Below are positions 1 through 9,113 of a stretch of 64,000 bases of DNA, piece by piece. A program made the position numbers and the translations under genes. Origin of the DNA: Mesorhizobium sp. Root102 (lineage in GTDB: Bacteria; Pseudomonadota; Alphaproteobacteria; Rhizobiales; Rhizobiaceae); NCBI RefSeq assembly GCF_001425625.1, contig NZ_LMCP01000012.1, forward strand, positions 436,620 through 500,619, read 5' to 3'. The notes under the pieces were generated by a model. It did no database searches and was not told where the DNA came from. It worked only from the letters and a program-made list of their open reading frames with translations. Position 1 is the stretch's first letter. The number at the start of each line of letters is the position of its first letter.

Positions 1-1
1 G

Positions 2-670
2 CTCGAAGCCGACACGCAAACGCAAATGGCCGCTGAAAAGCAGCGATCCGAGGCGCTGGCGGCCAAGGCCGGCAGCCTAAAGGAATTGATCGCCTCGCTC
101 GAAGCGCAGGCCGACAAGAGCCGCAAGGCTGCCGATGCCGCCAAGGCCGCCGCGGACGGCGACAAGACATCGGCCCCAGCGGAACTGGCGTCGTTGCCGG
201 TGCCGGAAGGGAACCAACTTGCCGCCGCGGCACCCTTTTCGGCGCTGCAGGGACAGATCGCGCTGCCGGTGACCGGCCGCATCAAGCGGCGATTCGGCGC
301 CGATGACGGTAACGGCGCGGTGATGCTTGGCGACATGGTTGCGACACAATCGGGAGCCATCGTCACCGCGCCGGCGGATGGGAATGTGCTTTATGCGGGG
401 CCGTTTCGCTCTTATGGTCAACTCTTGATCCTTAACGCAGGCGACGGCTATCATGTCGTTTTGGCGGGGATGAGCAGAATCAGCGTCGCGACCGGTCAGT
501 CAGTGCTCGCAGGAGAGCCGATCGGAGCGATGGGAGAGGCCCGGGTGGCGAGCACCTCGGCTTCGAAGAATGGAAATGCCACGCCGGAACTCTATGTCGA
601 GTTCCGCAAGGATGGAAAACCCGTCGATCCGGCCCCATGGTGGGCGGACCGTTTTTCTGGAAGGACGTGA
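2..670 (+). CDS. EnvC-like murein hydrolase activator, LytM/M23 domain (C-terminal part)
   Basis: The reading frame is open from the window edge, so the N-terminus is missing; 222 residues are visible. The first part is Ala/Lys/Glu-rich and resembles the coiled coil of EnvC. The rest is a LytM/M23 fold (GAIVTAPADGNVLYAG, then YGQLLILNAGDGY). The usual final HxH zinc motif is replaced by LYVEFRK, as in the non-catalytic LytM domains that activate amidases instead of cutting peptidoglycan. It should act in the periplasm during cell separation. It ends 3 bp before ctpA, a pairing common in alphaproteobacteria. Family call is firm; the lack of catalysis is inferred from the missing ligand. Confidence 0.85.
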   Translation, partial: LEADTQTQMAAEKQRSEALAAKAGSLKELIASLEAQADKSRKAADAAKAAADGDKTSAPAELASLPVPEGNQLAAAAPFSALQGQIALPVTGRIKRRFGADDGNGAVMLGDMVATQSGAIVTAPADGNVLYAGPFRSYGQLLILNAGDGYHVVLAGMSRISVATGQSVLAGEPIGAMGEARVASTSASKNGNATPELYVEFRKDGKPVDPAPWWADRFSGRT

Positions 671-673
671 ATA

Positions 674-2002
674 ATGCGGAAACTGTCGCTTCTGTTTGCC
701 GGTGCGCTGATGGGCGCGTCCGCCATGAGCCTTGTCTATGGCACACCCGGCTCGGCGGCGAACGCTGCAGGGTCGGAGACCTACAAGCAACTGGCGATCT
801 TCGGCGATATCTTCGAGCGGGTGCGGGCACAATATGTGACACCGCCAGACGACAAGTCGCTGGTCGAGAACGCCATCAACGGCATGCTTGCCTCGCTTGA
901 TCCGCACTCCTCCTACATGAACGCCGAGCAGGCGCAGGATATGCGCGTCCAGACCAAGGGCGAGTTCGGCGGCCTCGGCATCGAGGTCACCATGGAGAAC
1001 GACCTGGTCAAGGTGATCACGCCCATCGACGACACGCCGGCCGCCAAGGCAGGTGTGCTGGCCGGCGACTATATCGCCAAGATCGACGGCGAGGAGGTTC
1101 GCGGCCTGACCCTCAACGACGCGGTCGACAAGATGCGCGGCCTGGTCAACACGCCGATCAAGCTCACCATCCTGCGCCAGGGCGCCGACAAGCCGATCGA
1201 ACTGACGGTCGTGCGCGACATCATCAAGGTCAAGGCGGTCAAGTTCCGGGTCGAGAACGACATCGGTTACATGAAGATCACCTCCTTCACCGAAAAAACC
1301 TATGACGACCTCGAGAACGCCATCGACACCATCAAGAAGCAGGTGCCGGACGACAAGCTCAAGGGCTACGTTCTCGATCTGCGCCTCAATCCGGGTGGTC
1401 TGCTCGACCAGGCGGTGAGCGTGTCCGATGCCTTCCTCAATCGCGGCGAGATCGTCTCGACGCGCGGCCGCGATCCCAAGGACGTCACCCGGTTCGACGC
1501 CAAGCCCAAGCAGGTTGACGACATCAACGGCAAGCCGATGATCGTTCTGGTCAATGGCGGCTCGGCCAGTGCATCCGAAATCGTCGCCGGCGCGCTGCAG
1601 GATTTGCGCCGTGTCACGGTGGTCGGCACACAGTCCTTCGGCAAGGGTTCGGTGCAGACCATCATTCCGCTCGGTGAGAATGGTGCATTGCGGCTGACGA
1701 CGGCGCTCTATTACACGCCGTCCGGCAAGTCGATCCAGGGCAAGGGCATCACGCCCGACATCAAGGTCGACCAGCCGCTGCCGCCGGAACTGCAGGGCAG
1801 GGACCTGACGCGCGGTGAATCCGACCTCAAGGGCCATATCAAGGGCGCCGACGAGAGCACGACCGGTTCGGGGTCGGCGGCCTATGTGCCGCCGGATCCG
1901 AAGGACGACCTGCAGCTCATCTATGCCGAGCAGCTGCTGCGCGGCCAGAAGACTGATCCGTCCTTCCCGCCCAATCCGCAAAAGGCCGTTCTCAACCAGT
2001 AA
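674..2002 (+). CDS. ctpA: S41 family carboxy-terminal processing protease
   Basis: Periplasmic or membrane-anchored serine protease that trims C-termini of exported proteins. The 442-residue product starts with a signal sequence (MRKLSLLFAGALMGASAMS). A PDZ domain spans roughly residues 95-180. The S41 catalytic core follows, with the serine motif GGSASASEI near residue 296 and the lysine in FGKGS near residue 323. The length is typical of rhizobial CtpA. The start lies 3 bp after the EnvC stop, so the two are probably cotranscribed and may be functionally linked, because EnvC-type factors work with CtpA in envelope remodelling. Confidence 0.95.
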   Translation: MRKLSLLFAGALMGASAMSLVYGTPGSAANAAGSETYKQLAIFGDIFERVRAQYVTPPDDKSLVENAINGMLASLDPHSSYMNAEQAQDMRVQTKGEFGGLGIEVTMENDLVKVITPIDDTPAAKAGVLAGDYIAKIDGEEVRGLTLNDAVDKMRGLVNTPIKLTILRQGADKPIELTVVRDIIKVKAVKFRVENDIGYMKITSFTEKTYDDLENAIDTIKKQVPDDKLKGYVLDLRLNPGGLLDQAVSVSDAFLNRGEIVSTRGRDPKDVTRFDAKPKQVDDINGKPMIVLVNGGSASASEIVAGALQDLRRVTVVGTQSFGKGSVQTIIPLGENGALRLTTALYYTPSGKSIQGKGITPDIKVDQPLPPELQGRDLTRGESDLKGHIKGADESTTGSGSAAYVPPDPKDDLQLIYAEQLLRGQKTDPSFPPNPQKAVLNQ

Positions 2003-2050
2003 GGGTTGCGACCGACAACAGGTCTGGCCGCCTGATGGAAGCAATGCGAT

Positions 2051-2084
2051 GCTGCCGGGACCGAAAGGTTCCGGCAGTTTGATT
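2051..2084 (+). terminator. Possible intrinsic terminator after ctpA
   Basis: An inverted repeat CTGCCGGgACC-GAAA-GGTtCCGGCAG forms a stable hairpin and is followed by TTTGATT. The T-run is short, so termination may be partial. It separates ctpA from the deacetylase gene. Confidence 0.45.
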
Positions 2085-2180
2085 CGGGGGCAAGGCGAAG
2101 CCCTCAAAACAGGGCGCCAGGGGTGCGCCAGGATCGATGAATTCGCGCAGGTCTTTCGAAGCGGTTTCGGCTTCGGACCC

Positions 2181-3380
2181 ATGCGCCGGGGATTAGGCTT
2201 GGCTGATATCGGCAAGGACATCGAACGCCCGCTCGGACAGGCTGTCCGGTCGCCGCGCGCCGGCGGCAAGGTCAGCGGCGGTGCGATCATGGCGACCGTG
2301 GTTGTGCTGGCGGTGGTCGGCGTCTCCGGCGCGATCGCGCTCAGGGAAAGGCCGTTTCGAAAGCCGCAAGAGGTTGCCATTTCAACACCGAAAGTGACAG
2401 CGGCAGCCGAGACTGCCGCCGCGCCGCCGGCTTTGGGCCCGGTGGCGGCGCCAAAGCCGGAAGCACCGGCCAAAACAGGTGGGCCGCAGATCATCCATGT
2501 GCAGACGGAAGAGGGCGATGGCCCGCCCAGGGCAGCGATCGTCATTCGCGACCCCTCGACCATCGGCCAGAACCTGAAGATCGCGCATATTCCCGACAAG
2601 GCGCTGATCGAAGCCAGTGAAACCGGGCCATTGCCCGTGCGCGCCGCGGATGGAAGGCGGCCGTTCGACGTTTACGCGCGGCCCTGGTCGGGCGGGCGCG
2701 GCGCGCGTGTGGCGATCGTCATCGGCGGGCTTTCGGTTTCGCAGACAGGCACACAGGCGGCCATCGCCAAGCTGCCGGCGGAAGTGACGCTGGCCTTCGC
2801 GCCGCAAGGCAACAGCATTGGCCGCTGGATGCAGGCAGCCAGGCAAAGCGGGCATGAGATCGTCATGCAGGTGCCGCTCGAGCCGTTCGACTACCCGAAA
2901 GTCAACCCTGGCCGCAACACGTTGACGGTGGCGGCGAGCGCGGACGAGAACCTGAAGAACCTGCACTGGGCGCTGTCGCGGACGACGAATTATACCGGCG
3001 TCATGAACTACATGGGCGCCCGCTTTTCCGCCGACGCGGCGGCGATGGAACCGTTCATGGCCGAGCTCGGCAAACGCGGCCTCGCTTATATCGATGACGG
3101 CTCGTCGGCGCGCAGCCTGGCGCCGGACCTGGCGCTGAAGGATGGCGTGCCCTTCGTCTCCGGCGACACGGCGATCGACGCCGTGCAGGATCGCGGCGAA
3201 ATCCTGAAGAAACTGGACAGTCTCGAAGCGACCGCGCGGGCCAAAGGCACTGCCGTCGGCATTGGCTCGGCCTTCGACCTGACGGTCGACACGGTGGCGT
3301 CCTGGGTGGCCGAGGCCAAGAAGCGCGGCATCGAGATCGTGCCGATTTCGGCGGTGGCCATCGATCCGCAAAAAGGCTAG
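2181..3380 (+). CDS. Divergent polysaccharide deacetylase family protein
   Basis: This 399-residue protein has one transmembrane segment (about residues 37-55, ATVVVLAVVGVSGAIAL), a Pro/Ala-rich linker, and a C-terminal divergent polysaccharide deacetylase domain (PF04748 type) starting near RVAIVIGGLSVSQTG. Members of this family sit beside envC and ctpA in many proteobacteria, and their substrate is not settled. The frame is open upstream into ctpA. The ATG at 2181 is chosen because upstream codons read as an out-of-frame shadow of ctpA and because cytosolic residues precede the membrane segment. The exact start is uncertain. Confidence 0.85.
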   Translation: MRRGLGLADIGKDIERPLGQAVRSPRAGGKVSGGAIMATVVVLAVVGVSGAIALRERPFRKPQEVAISTPKVTAAAETAAAPPALGPVAAPKPEAPAKTGGPQIIHVQTEEGDGPPRAAIVIRDPSTIGQNLKIAHIPDKALIEASETGPLPVRAADGRRPFDVYARPWSGGRGARVAIVIGGLSVSQTGTQAAIAKLPAEVTLAFAPQGNSIGRWMQAARQSGHEIVMQVPLEPFDYPKVNPGRNTLTVAASADENLKNLHWALSRTTNYTGVMNYMGARFSADAAAMEPFMAELGKRGLAYIDDGSSARSLAPDLALKDGVPFVSGDTAIDAVQDRGEILKKLDSLEATARAKGTAVGIGSAFDLTVDTVASWVAEAKKRGIEIVPISAVAIDPQKG

Positions 3381-3410
3381 CCATCGGAAAACGGCTGGGA
3401 AGACAGACTG

Positions 3411-3926
3411 ATGCCAAAAAAGACTGATCGCGAGGCGCTGCCCTATCGGCCCTGTGTAGGGCTGGTGATCCTCAATGCCGAAGGCCTGGTCTGGGTCGGT
3501 CATCGCATTGCCGAACCGGACAGCGAATTTGCCGGCACGACGCAGCTTTGGCAGATGCCGCAGGGCGGCATCGACAAGGGCGAGGAGCCGTTGCAGGCGG
3601 CCGAGCGCGAGCTCTATGAAGAGACCGGCATGCGCGGCGTCTCGCTGCTGGCCGAGGCGCCCAACTGGATCAACTATGATTTGCCGGACCACCTCGTCGG
3701 CATTGCCTTCAAGGGGCGGTATCGCGGCCAGACGCAGAAATGGTTCGCCTTTCGCTTCCACGGCGATGTCAGCGAGATCCAGATCAACCCGCCGCCGGGC
3801 GGCCACACCGCCGAGTTCGACGAATGGGCATGGCGGCCGATGCAGGATCTGCCCGACCTGATCGTGCCGTTCAAGCGCCATGTCTATGAGGACGTGGTGG
3901 CGGCGTTCCGGCATCTGGTGCAATAA
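3411..3926 (+). CDS. rppH: RNA 5'-pyrophosphohydrolase (Nudix)
   Basis: Removes pyrophosphate from the 5' end of mRNA and so starts decay. The 171-residue product matches the usual RppH length. The Nudix box runs from about residue 52 to 74: GGIDKGEEP, then RELYEETG, which supply the metal-binding glutamates. The start ATG is preceded by GGGAAGACAGACTG. It follows the deacetylase gene by 30 bp and is probably in the same operon, an arrangement seen in other Rhizobiales. Confidence 0.95.
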   Translation: MPKKTDREALPYRPCVGLVILNAEGLVWVGHRIAEPDSEFAGTTQLWQMPQGGIDKGEEPLQAAERELYEETGMRGVSLLAEAPNWINYDLPDHLVGIAFKGRYRGQTQKWFAFRFHGDVSEIQINPPPGGHTAEFDEWAWRPMQDLPDLIVPFKRHVYEDVVAAFRHLVQ

Positions 3927-4013
3927 GCGGGAGTAGGGAGTGAATGTTCCGATGCGATCTGTGCCAATTTCTACTGACTACTGACCAGTTCATCCGCCAC
4001 AAGAAGGGTCGCC

Positions 4014-5153
4014 ATGAACGACGCCCCCAAAAGGTCGCTGCCCGAAGAGGTCACCGCCACAAGTGAAGTGGCGGCTGGTGCTATCCTCACCGTCGATCTC
4101 GGTGCGATCCGTGAAAACTACCGGCGGCTGAAAGCGCGGTTGGGCAATGTTCGCTGCGCTGGTGTGCTCAAGGCGGACGGCTACGGCGTTGGCGCCGGCC
4201 AGGTCGCGGCGGCGCTGCTGCGCGAAGGTTGCGATACCTTCTTCGTTGCGCTTCTGGGCGAAGGCGTCGCCTTGCGCCGCTCGATCGGGCCGGGCCCTGC
4301 CATTTTCGTGTTAAACGGCATTCCACCTGGCGCCGAGCCGGACGCCGTGGCGGCAGACCTTTGCGCCGTCATCAACAGCGTGGGGCAATTGGCGGCCTGG
4401 CGTGAGGCGGCCCGGTGCGCCGGCCGAAAACTGCCGGCTGCGATCCAGGTCGACAGCGGTATGTCGCGGCTCGGCATGGCGCCCGGGGATGTAGAGCGCA
4501 TTGCCGTTGATCCGCATGCCTTCGACGGCATCGACATACGCTTGGTGATGAGCCATCTGGCCTGCGCCGACGAGCCGGAGCATCCGGCCAATGAGCGGCA
4601 GCAGCTGGCATTCGAGCGGCTGCGCGAGATGTTGCTGGAGGCGCCGGCCTCGCTCACCAATTCGTCCGGCATCTTTCTTGGGGCACGCTTCCACTACGAT
4701 CTCGCCCGCCCCGGCGCCGCCCTCTACGGCATCAATCCGACACCGGCCAGGCCGAACCCGATGCTGCCGGTGGTACGGCTGGAGGCCAAGGTCGTTCAGA
4801 CACGCATGCTGGAGGCCGGCGCCGGTGTCGGCTACGGCCACACATTCCACACGACGGCTCCGCTCGCTGCCGCGACGATCTCGCTGGGCTATGCCGATGG
4901 CTGGCATCGACGCGCGGCGTCCGCGGCCTGGTTCGAGGGCGCGCGCCTGCCCTTCCTCGGGCGGGTGTCGATGGATTCGATCATTCTCGACATCTCCGCC
5001 TTGCCGCCCGGCAAGCTCCGCGAGGGTGATCTCGTCGAACTGCTCGGTCCCTCACAAAGCGTCGATGACGCTGCCGGCCATGCCGGCACCATCGGCTACG
5101 AGATCCTGACCAGCCTCGGCCCGCGCTTCCATCGGCGGTATGTCGGCGGTTGA
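4014..5153 (+). CDS. alr: Alanine racemase
   Basis: PLP enzyme interconverting L- and D-alanine. The PLP lysine lies in VLKADGYGVG (about residue 53) and the catalytic tyrosine in GYGHTF (about residue 274). At 379 residues it is full length, with about 20 extra N-terminal residues. D-amino acid dehydrogenase lies 1.4 kb downstream on the same strand, so a catabolic role (L-Ala to D-Ala to pyruvate) is plausible beside cell-wall supply. Whether a second alr exists elsewhere cannot be seen from here. Confidence 0.95.
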   Translation: MNDAPKRSLPEEVTATSEVAAGAILTVDLGAIRENYRRLKARLGNVRCAGVLKADGYGVGAGQVAAALLREGCDTFFVALLGEGVALRRSIGPGPAIFVLNGIPPGAEPDAVAADLCAVINSVGQLAAWREAARCAGRKLPAAIQVDSGMSRLGMAPGDVERIAVDPHAFDGIDIRLVMSHLACADEPEHPANERQQLAFERLREMLLEAPASLTNSSGIFLGARFHYDLARPGAALYGINPTPARPNPMLPVVRLEAKVVQTRMLEAGAGVGYGHTFHTTAPLAAATISLGYADGWHRRAASAAWFEGARLPFLGRVSMDSIILDISALPPGKLREGDLVELLGPSQSVDDAAGHAGTIGYEILTSLGPRFHRRYVGG

Positions 5154-5203
5154 GCGGTTTGGCCGCGCTTGACAAGCGGACGCCTGTCGGCAAGGCTTCG
5201 GGC

Positions 5204-5303
5204 ATGAGCAACCTCGCCCATATCAGAACCTTGTTCAGGGTCTGCCCGATCGCGGGATCGTAGCCCCGGCGCGGTCGCCTTTTGGCGCCCGTCCGAACCG
5301 GGG
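5204..5303 (+). other. Short leader-like ORF followed by a strong GC-rich hairpin
   Basis: The 274 bp between alr and the first Rnk-like gene holds a 19-codon ORF (5204-5263, MSNLAHIRTLFRVCPIAGS). A nested hairpin follows directly: the outer stem CCCCGG (5264-5269) pairs with CCGGGG (5298-5303), and an inner CGGTCGCC-TTTT-GGCGCCCG stem has one mismatch. CATTTCT follows. This could be a leader peptide with an attenuator, or only the alr terminator with a chance ORF. No known riboswitch class was recognised. Confidence 0.35.
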
Positions 5304-5427
5304 CATTTCTACCTGACATCATCATTCTCAAGCCAGACAGCCCCTCGTGGCTGCCGGCTTCATCAAGCCGCCGTCAGTACGGCGACAGGCGCGCATCTGT
5401 TCGATGTGCCAATTCATGAGGTTTGCC

Positions 5428-5850
5428 ATGCAACATGCAACGGGATTGCGTCCACCGAGCCGGCTTTTGGTCAGCGATGCCGACCATGACAGGCTGACGG
5501 GCCTGGCGCGGGCGTCGCTCGACCGCGTGCCCGAGACGGCCGAAGAGCTGCTTTCGGAGATGGACCGGGCCGTCGTCACGGCGGCGGCTTCCATGCCGGC
5601 CAACGTGGTGCGGATGGGTTCCACCGTGACAATCCGCAACGATGGCGGGGATACCCAGCGCATCACCTTGGTCTATCCTGGCGCTGCCGACATCAGCGAA
5701 AACAGGATCTCGGTGCTGACGCCGATGGGGACGGCGCTTATCGGTGCATCGGTCGGGGAGACAGTGCGCTGGAGCAGTCGTGGCGGCCGGGAACTGTCGT
5801 TGATCGTTGAGGCCGTCGGCACGCTCGCCTATGGCCGGGAGCGGTCCTGA
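5428..5850 (+). CDS. Rnk/GreA C-terminal domain protein (nucleoside diphosphate kinase regulator family), copy 1
   Basis: The 140-residue product has the Rnk layout: a short N-terminal helix region (RLLVSDADHDRLTGLARASL) and then the GreA/GreB C-terminal FKBP-like fold (MGSTVTIRN, RITLVYPGAADI, ISVLTPMGTALIG). These proteins bind RNA polymerase near the secondary channel. The ATG at 5428 gives the family's usual length; the frame is open further upstream and ATG 5416 is an alternative. It ends 2 bp before a second, diverged member. Confidence 0.85.
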   Translation: MQHATGLRPPSRLLVSDADHDRLTGLARASLDRVPETAEELLSEMDRAVVTAAASMPANVVRMGSTVTIRNDGGDTQRITLVYPGAADISENRISVLTPMGTALIGASVGETVRWSSRGGRELSLIVEAVGTLAYGRERS

Positions 5851-5852
5851 TC

Positions 5853-6410
5853 ATGGAGGCGGTGATGACAGGCACGAATTGCTGGCTGACGACGAAGGAC
5901 TTCGCCGTCCTCGAGATGATGCTGGAGCGTCGGCGGGCTTTCGCGGATCCGATCGTTCCTATGCTTGCAGACAAGCTCTCCAAAGCCGAAGTCGTTTCGA
6001 TCGATTCGGTCGAAGCCGATATCGTGACGCTAAACAGCAGAGTGGTGTTTCGTATCGATGCCGGCGCTGCCGAGACCCGAACCCTGGTGCAGAACGAGGT
6101 GCGCGGACCGGTCGGCTCCAGCCTGTCGATCGTAACGCGGCGGGGGCTCTGCATGCTCGGCATGGCCGAGGGCCAGACGGCATTGATCGAACAGGCCGAC
6201 GGCAGACGGGAGTCGATCCTGATCGCGGCCGTGCTCTACCAGCCGGAGGCCGCGCAGCGGGCCATCAGGGAGAAATCCCAGGCCGAGGGACGACGACCGC
6301 ATGGGCTCGCCCTCGTCTACAGCGCCGCGGCCGATTGGCGGCCTCTTGGCGAGAGCGCCGGAATGCGGCAGACAGAGGGGGATGACGACCCCGGTCCCAC
6401 GGCGGCGTAA
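5853..6410 (+). CDS. Rnk/GreA C-terminal domain protein, copy 2 with C-terminal extension
   Basis: A diverged tandem relative of the preceding gene, 185 residues. It shares the layout (TKDFAVLEMMLERRR, VVFRIDAGAAETRTLV, LSIVTRRGLCMLGMAEGQ) but carries about 45 extra C-terminal residues rich in charged amino acids. The start codon lies 2 bp after the upstream stop, so the pair is probably cotranscribed. It probably arose by duplication; its effect on RNA polymerase cannot be told from sequence. Confidence 0.75.
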   Translation: MEAVMTGTNCWLTTKDFAVLEMMLERRRAFADPIVPMLADKLSKAEVVSIDSVEADIVTLNSRVVFRIDAGAAETRTLVQNEVRGPVGSSLSIVTRRGLCMLGMAEGQTALIEQADGRRESILIAAVLYQPEAAQRAIREKSQAEGRRPHGLALVYSAAADWRPLGESAGMRQTEGDDDPGPTAA

Positions 6411-6421
6411 ACGGCAACAGT

Positions 6422-6464
6422 GCATGATCTCGAAATCGGCATCGATTTTCGCCGAGGATCATGC
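6422..6464. repeat. Rhizobial intergenic palindrome (GCATGATC...GATCATGC)
   Basis: GCATGATC at 6422-6429 pairs with GATCATGC at 6457-6464 around an internal CGAAA/TTTTCG stem. The outer arms match the repeat at 23087-23130. Palindromes of this form are common between rhizobial genes. Confidence 0.65.
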
Positions 6465-6528
6465 GCAAATCGGAAATGCGGTCGCGGCCAAGGCGTCCTG
6501 AAGGACGCGCGGCGGCAAGGAGTGAACG

Positions 6529-7785
6529 ATGAAGATCATGGTGCTGGGCGGTGGCGTCATCGGGGTGACCACGGCGTACTTTCTTGCCGAGGCCGGCCAC
6601 GAGGTGACGGTTCTCGACCGCCAGAAAGGCCCGGCGCTGGAAACCAGCTTCGCCAATGCCGGCGAGATATCGCCCGGCTACGCCTCGCCATGGGCCGGGC
6701 CCGGCATTCCACTGAAGGCGATCAAATGGCTGCTGATGAAGCATGGCCCGCTTGTGGTGCGGCCGGCCTTCGATCCGCATATGTGGACATGGCTCATCAA
6801 GATGCTGCGCAACTGCACGGCCGAGCGCTACGCCATCAACAAGGCGCGCATGGTGCCGCTGGCAGAATACAGCCGTGACAGGCTGAAGGCGCTGCGCGAG
6901 GCGACCGGCATCGCCTATGACGAGCGGACGCAGGGCACACTGCAACTGTTCCGCACGCAAAAGCAGCTCGACGGCACCGGTGGCGATGTCGAGGTGCTGA
7001 AGAAGTATGGTGTGCCTTACGAGATCCTCGATCAGGACGGCTGCATCGCGGCGGAGCCGGGCCTGGCCGGGGTGCGCGAAAAGTTCGTCGGCGGCCTTAG
7101 GCTGCCGCACGACGAGACCGGCGACTGCAAGATGTTCACCGACAGGCTGGCCGAACTCTGTGTGGCGCGCGGCGTCAAGTTCGAATACGACGTGACGATC
7201 TGGCGTATCATCCGCAGCCGCAACCGCATTACCAATCTGAGCACCAGCAAGGGTTGGAAAGCCGCCGACGCCTATGTGATGGCGCTGGGGAGTTATTCGG
7301 CAGGGTTCATGCGACGGGTGAAACGGCCGATCCCGGTCTATCCGGTCAAGGGCTATTCGATCACCGTGCCGATCAAGGACGCCGCCGCGGCACCCGTGTC
7401 GACGGTGATGGACGAGACCTACAAGGTGGCGATCACCCGGCTCGGGAACCGCATCCGGGTTGGCGGCACGGCAGAGATTTCCGGCTTCGACCTGCGGCTG
7501 CATGAATCGCGGCGCCGCACGCTGGAACACTCGGTCGGCGATCTTTTTCCGGGCGCCGGCGCGATGCGGGACGCGACGTTCTGGTGCGGGCTGCGGCCGA
7601 TGACGCCGGATGGTCCGCCGCTGATCGGCCGCACCGAGCTTTCCAATCTCTATCTCAACACCGGCCACGGCACGCTCGGCTGGACCATGGCTTGCGGCTC
7701 GGGCAAGGTGCTGGCCGACATCATCTCCAGCCGGGTGCCGGACATCGATGTCCGCGACCTCGCGCAGGAGCGCTATCTGCGATAG
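6529..7785 (+). CDS. dadA: D-amino acid dehydrogenase, small subunit type
   Basis: FAD-dependent, membrane-associated oxidation of D-amino acids (chiefly D-alanine) to 2-oxo acids and ammonium. The 418-residue protein begins with the dinucleotide-binding motif [19 protein letters not shown]. It ends with the DadA-type C-terminal region ([16 protein letters not shown], then [17 protein letters not shown]). Alanine racemase upstream supplies its likely substrate. The start ATG 6529 follows AAGGAGTG. Confidence 0.93.
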   Translation: MKIMVLGGGVIGVTTAYFLAEAGHEVTVLDRQKGPALETSFANAGEISPGYASPWAGPGIPLKAIKWLLMKHGPLVVRPAFDPHMWTWLIKMLRNCTAERYAINKARMVPLAEYSRDRLKALREATGIAYDERTQGTLQLFRTQKQLDGTGGDVEVLKKYGVPYEILDQDGCIAAEPGLAGVREKFVGGLRLPHDETGDCKMFTDRLAELCVARGVKFEYDVTIWRIIRSRNRITNLSTSKGWKAADAYVMALGSYSAGFMRRVKRPIPVYPVKGYSITVPIKDAAAAPVSTVMDETYKVAITRLGNRIRVGGTAEISGFDLRLHESRRRTLEHSVGDLFPGAGAMRDATFWCGLRPMTPDGPPLIGRTELSNLYLNTGHGTLGWTMACGSGKVLADIISSRVPDIDVRDLAQERYLR

Positions 7786-7797
7786 GGCGTGCGTTGG

Positions 7798-8385
7798 TCA
7801 GAACGCTTGCCTGACCCAATCCTCGTCGAACAGCAGCCGATAGGCCACGGGATCGTCACATTGGCGGCGACCGGGTTCGAGTGGGCGACATAGTCGTCAT
7901 AGATCGGCTTCATTCTGGCGTAGAAGGCCGGGTCCAGCACCATCATGCCGTTCTCCGAATCGTGGAAGAAGCTGCGGTTGTTGAGATTGACCGACGAGAT
8001 GGCCACCAGCCTTTCGTCGATCATCATGATCTTGGAATGCAGCACGACATCCGGCGCCTTGAACTCGCGGATGGTGATGCGGTCGCCATATTTTTCGACG
8101 AACAGCTTGTTGAGCGCCGTGAGGAACCTGCCGCCGATATCGCCCTTGAGATCGATGCGGCCGACAATGTCGATCCTGATGCCGCGGGTGAGCGCCCGGT
8201 CGACAGCCTGGGCAAGCTTGGGCGTCAGGTTGAGGTAGGGATTGACGATGTGGATATGGTGGGCGGCGTCGACCAGCTCAACGAAATAATCTTCCAGCGC
8301 ATGGCCATGGTCGTAGGGCACCGAAATGAAGTGCCGCGCCGTGCCTGAGGGGCGGGCGCCGTCGGCGACCCCGCTCAGGCCGGCG
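7798..8385 (-). pseudogene. Phospholipase D-like / cardiolipin synthase fragment
   Basis: The minus strand encodes the second half of a PLD-superfamily protein. It has one HKD motif (HSKIMMID, then GSVNLNNRS) and VNPYLNLTPKLAQAVDRAL. The N-terminal half with the first HKD motif is absent; upstream sequence belongs to another, oppositely oriented gene. Near 7850 the frame shifts by one base: in the new frame the protein ends VAYRLLFDEDWVRQAF with a stop at 7798-7800, a credible native C-terminus. Truncation plus frameshift make it non-functional. Confidence 0.8.
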
Positions 8386-8519
8386 CAGCATGCCTGATGA
8401 CACGTTGGCCGGTTCTGTGGCAAGGAAAGGCGGCGTTGCTGATCCGCCTGAGCTATTGTCGTGTCGGCACAACCTGCCTGGAAGGCGCCACCCTCGCCGG
8501 GCATTTGCGAGTACCAGCG

Positions 8520-9091
8520 ATGCGCATCTGCCTTCTCCTCGCGATTGTTGGATTGGTGTCCGCCGCCTCGGTGGCCAACGCCGCCGACAAAACGATCCAT
8601 GATCAGGATATCGGGTTTTCGCTGACTTTTCCCGAGGGTTGGTTCAACGAGCGGTCTTCCGACGAAGCGCTGCGGCTGACCATAAAACCCGACAATCAGG
8701 GCCTTACCTGCATGGTATCTAGCTCGCTTTACAACCCGTTCGCACCGGGTTCGCCATCCGATCCGCGTAAGTTCATCGAGGGCTGGTCGATGGACACCTG
8801 GAAGACGATGATGGGCAAATCGTTCAGCACTGCCGATTTCAGCAATGACAGGCTGCAAGGTTTCCGGACGGCTACCCTGTGCGCGTTGCCGATTTGGACT
8901 ACACGGTTAGCTATGAGACTGTCAGCCTGCACGGCCATTCCAGGATTGCGTTTTCAATTCGGGGCGCTCGCTACGGTTACGTCAATTGCTCGTTGATAGC
9001 CGGAAGCGCCGAAGAGGTGGCGCAGAGATGGGCGCCATTGGCAGACAAGGTTGAGCGTGTGGTGAATTCGTTTGTGCTCGACCCGCCTTAA
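8520..9091 (+). pseudogene. Secreted hypothetical protein, interrupted by a frameshift
   Basis: Translation from ATG 8520 gives a signal peptide (MRICLLLAIVGLVSAASVANA) and a compact domain (HDQDIGFSLTFPEGWFNE). Near 8866 the frame moves by one base: the protein continues as DGYPVRVADLDYTVSYETVSLHG and ends VVNSFVLDPP at 9091. Both parts read as one protein of about 190 residues. This is either a real disruption or a single-base sequencing error. No family was recognised beyond a PsbP/DUF1795-like feel. Confidence 0.6.
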
Positions 9092-9113
9092 ATGGCGGAT
9101 TTGCTTTACGAAA

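Noticed and set aside
500..2599. 699-codon open frame on the minus strand
   Set aside because: It runs antisense to ctpA and the deacetylase gene, whose protein families are clear. Long antisense frames are expected in DNA with high G/C third positions.
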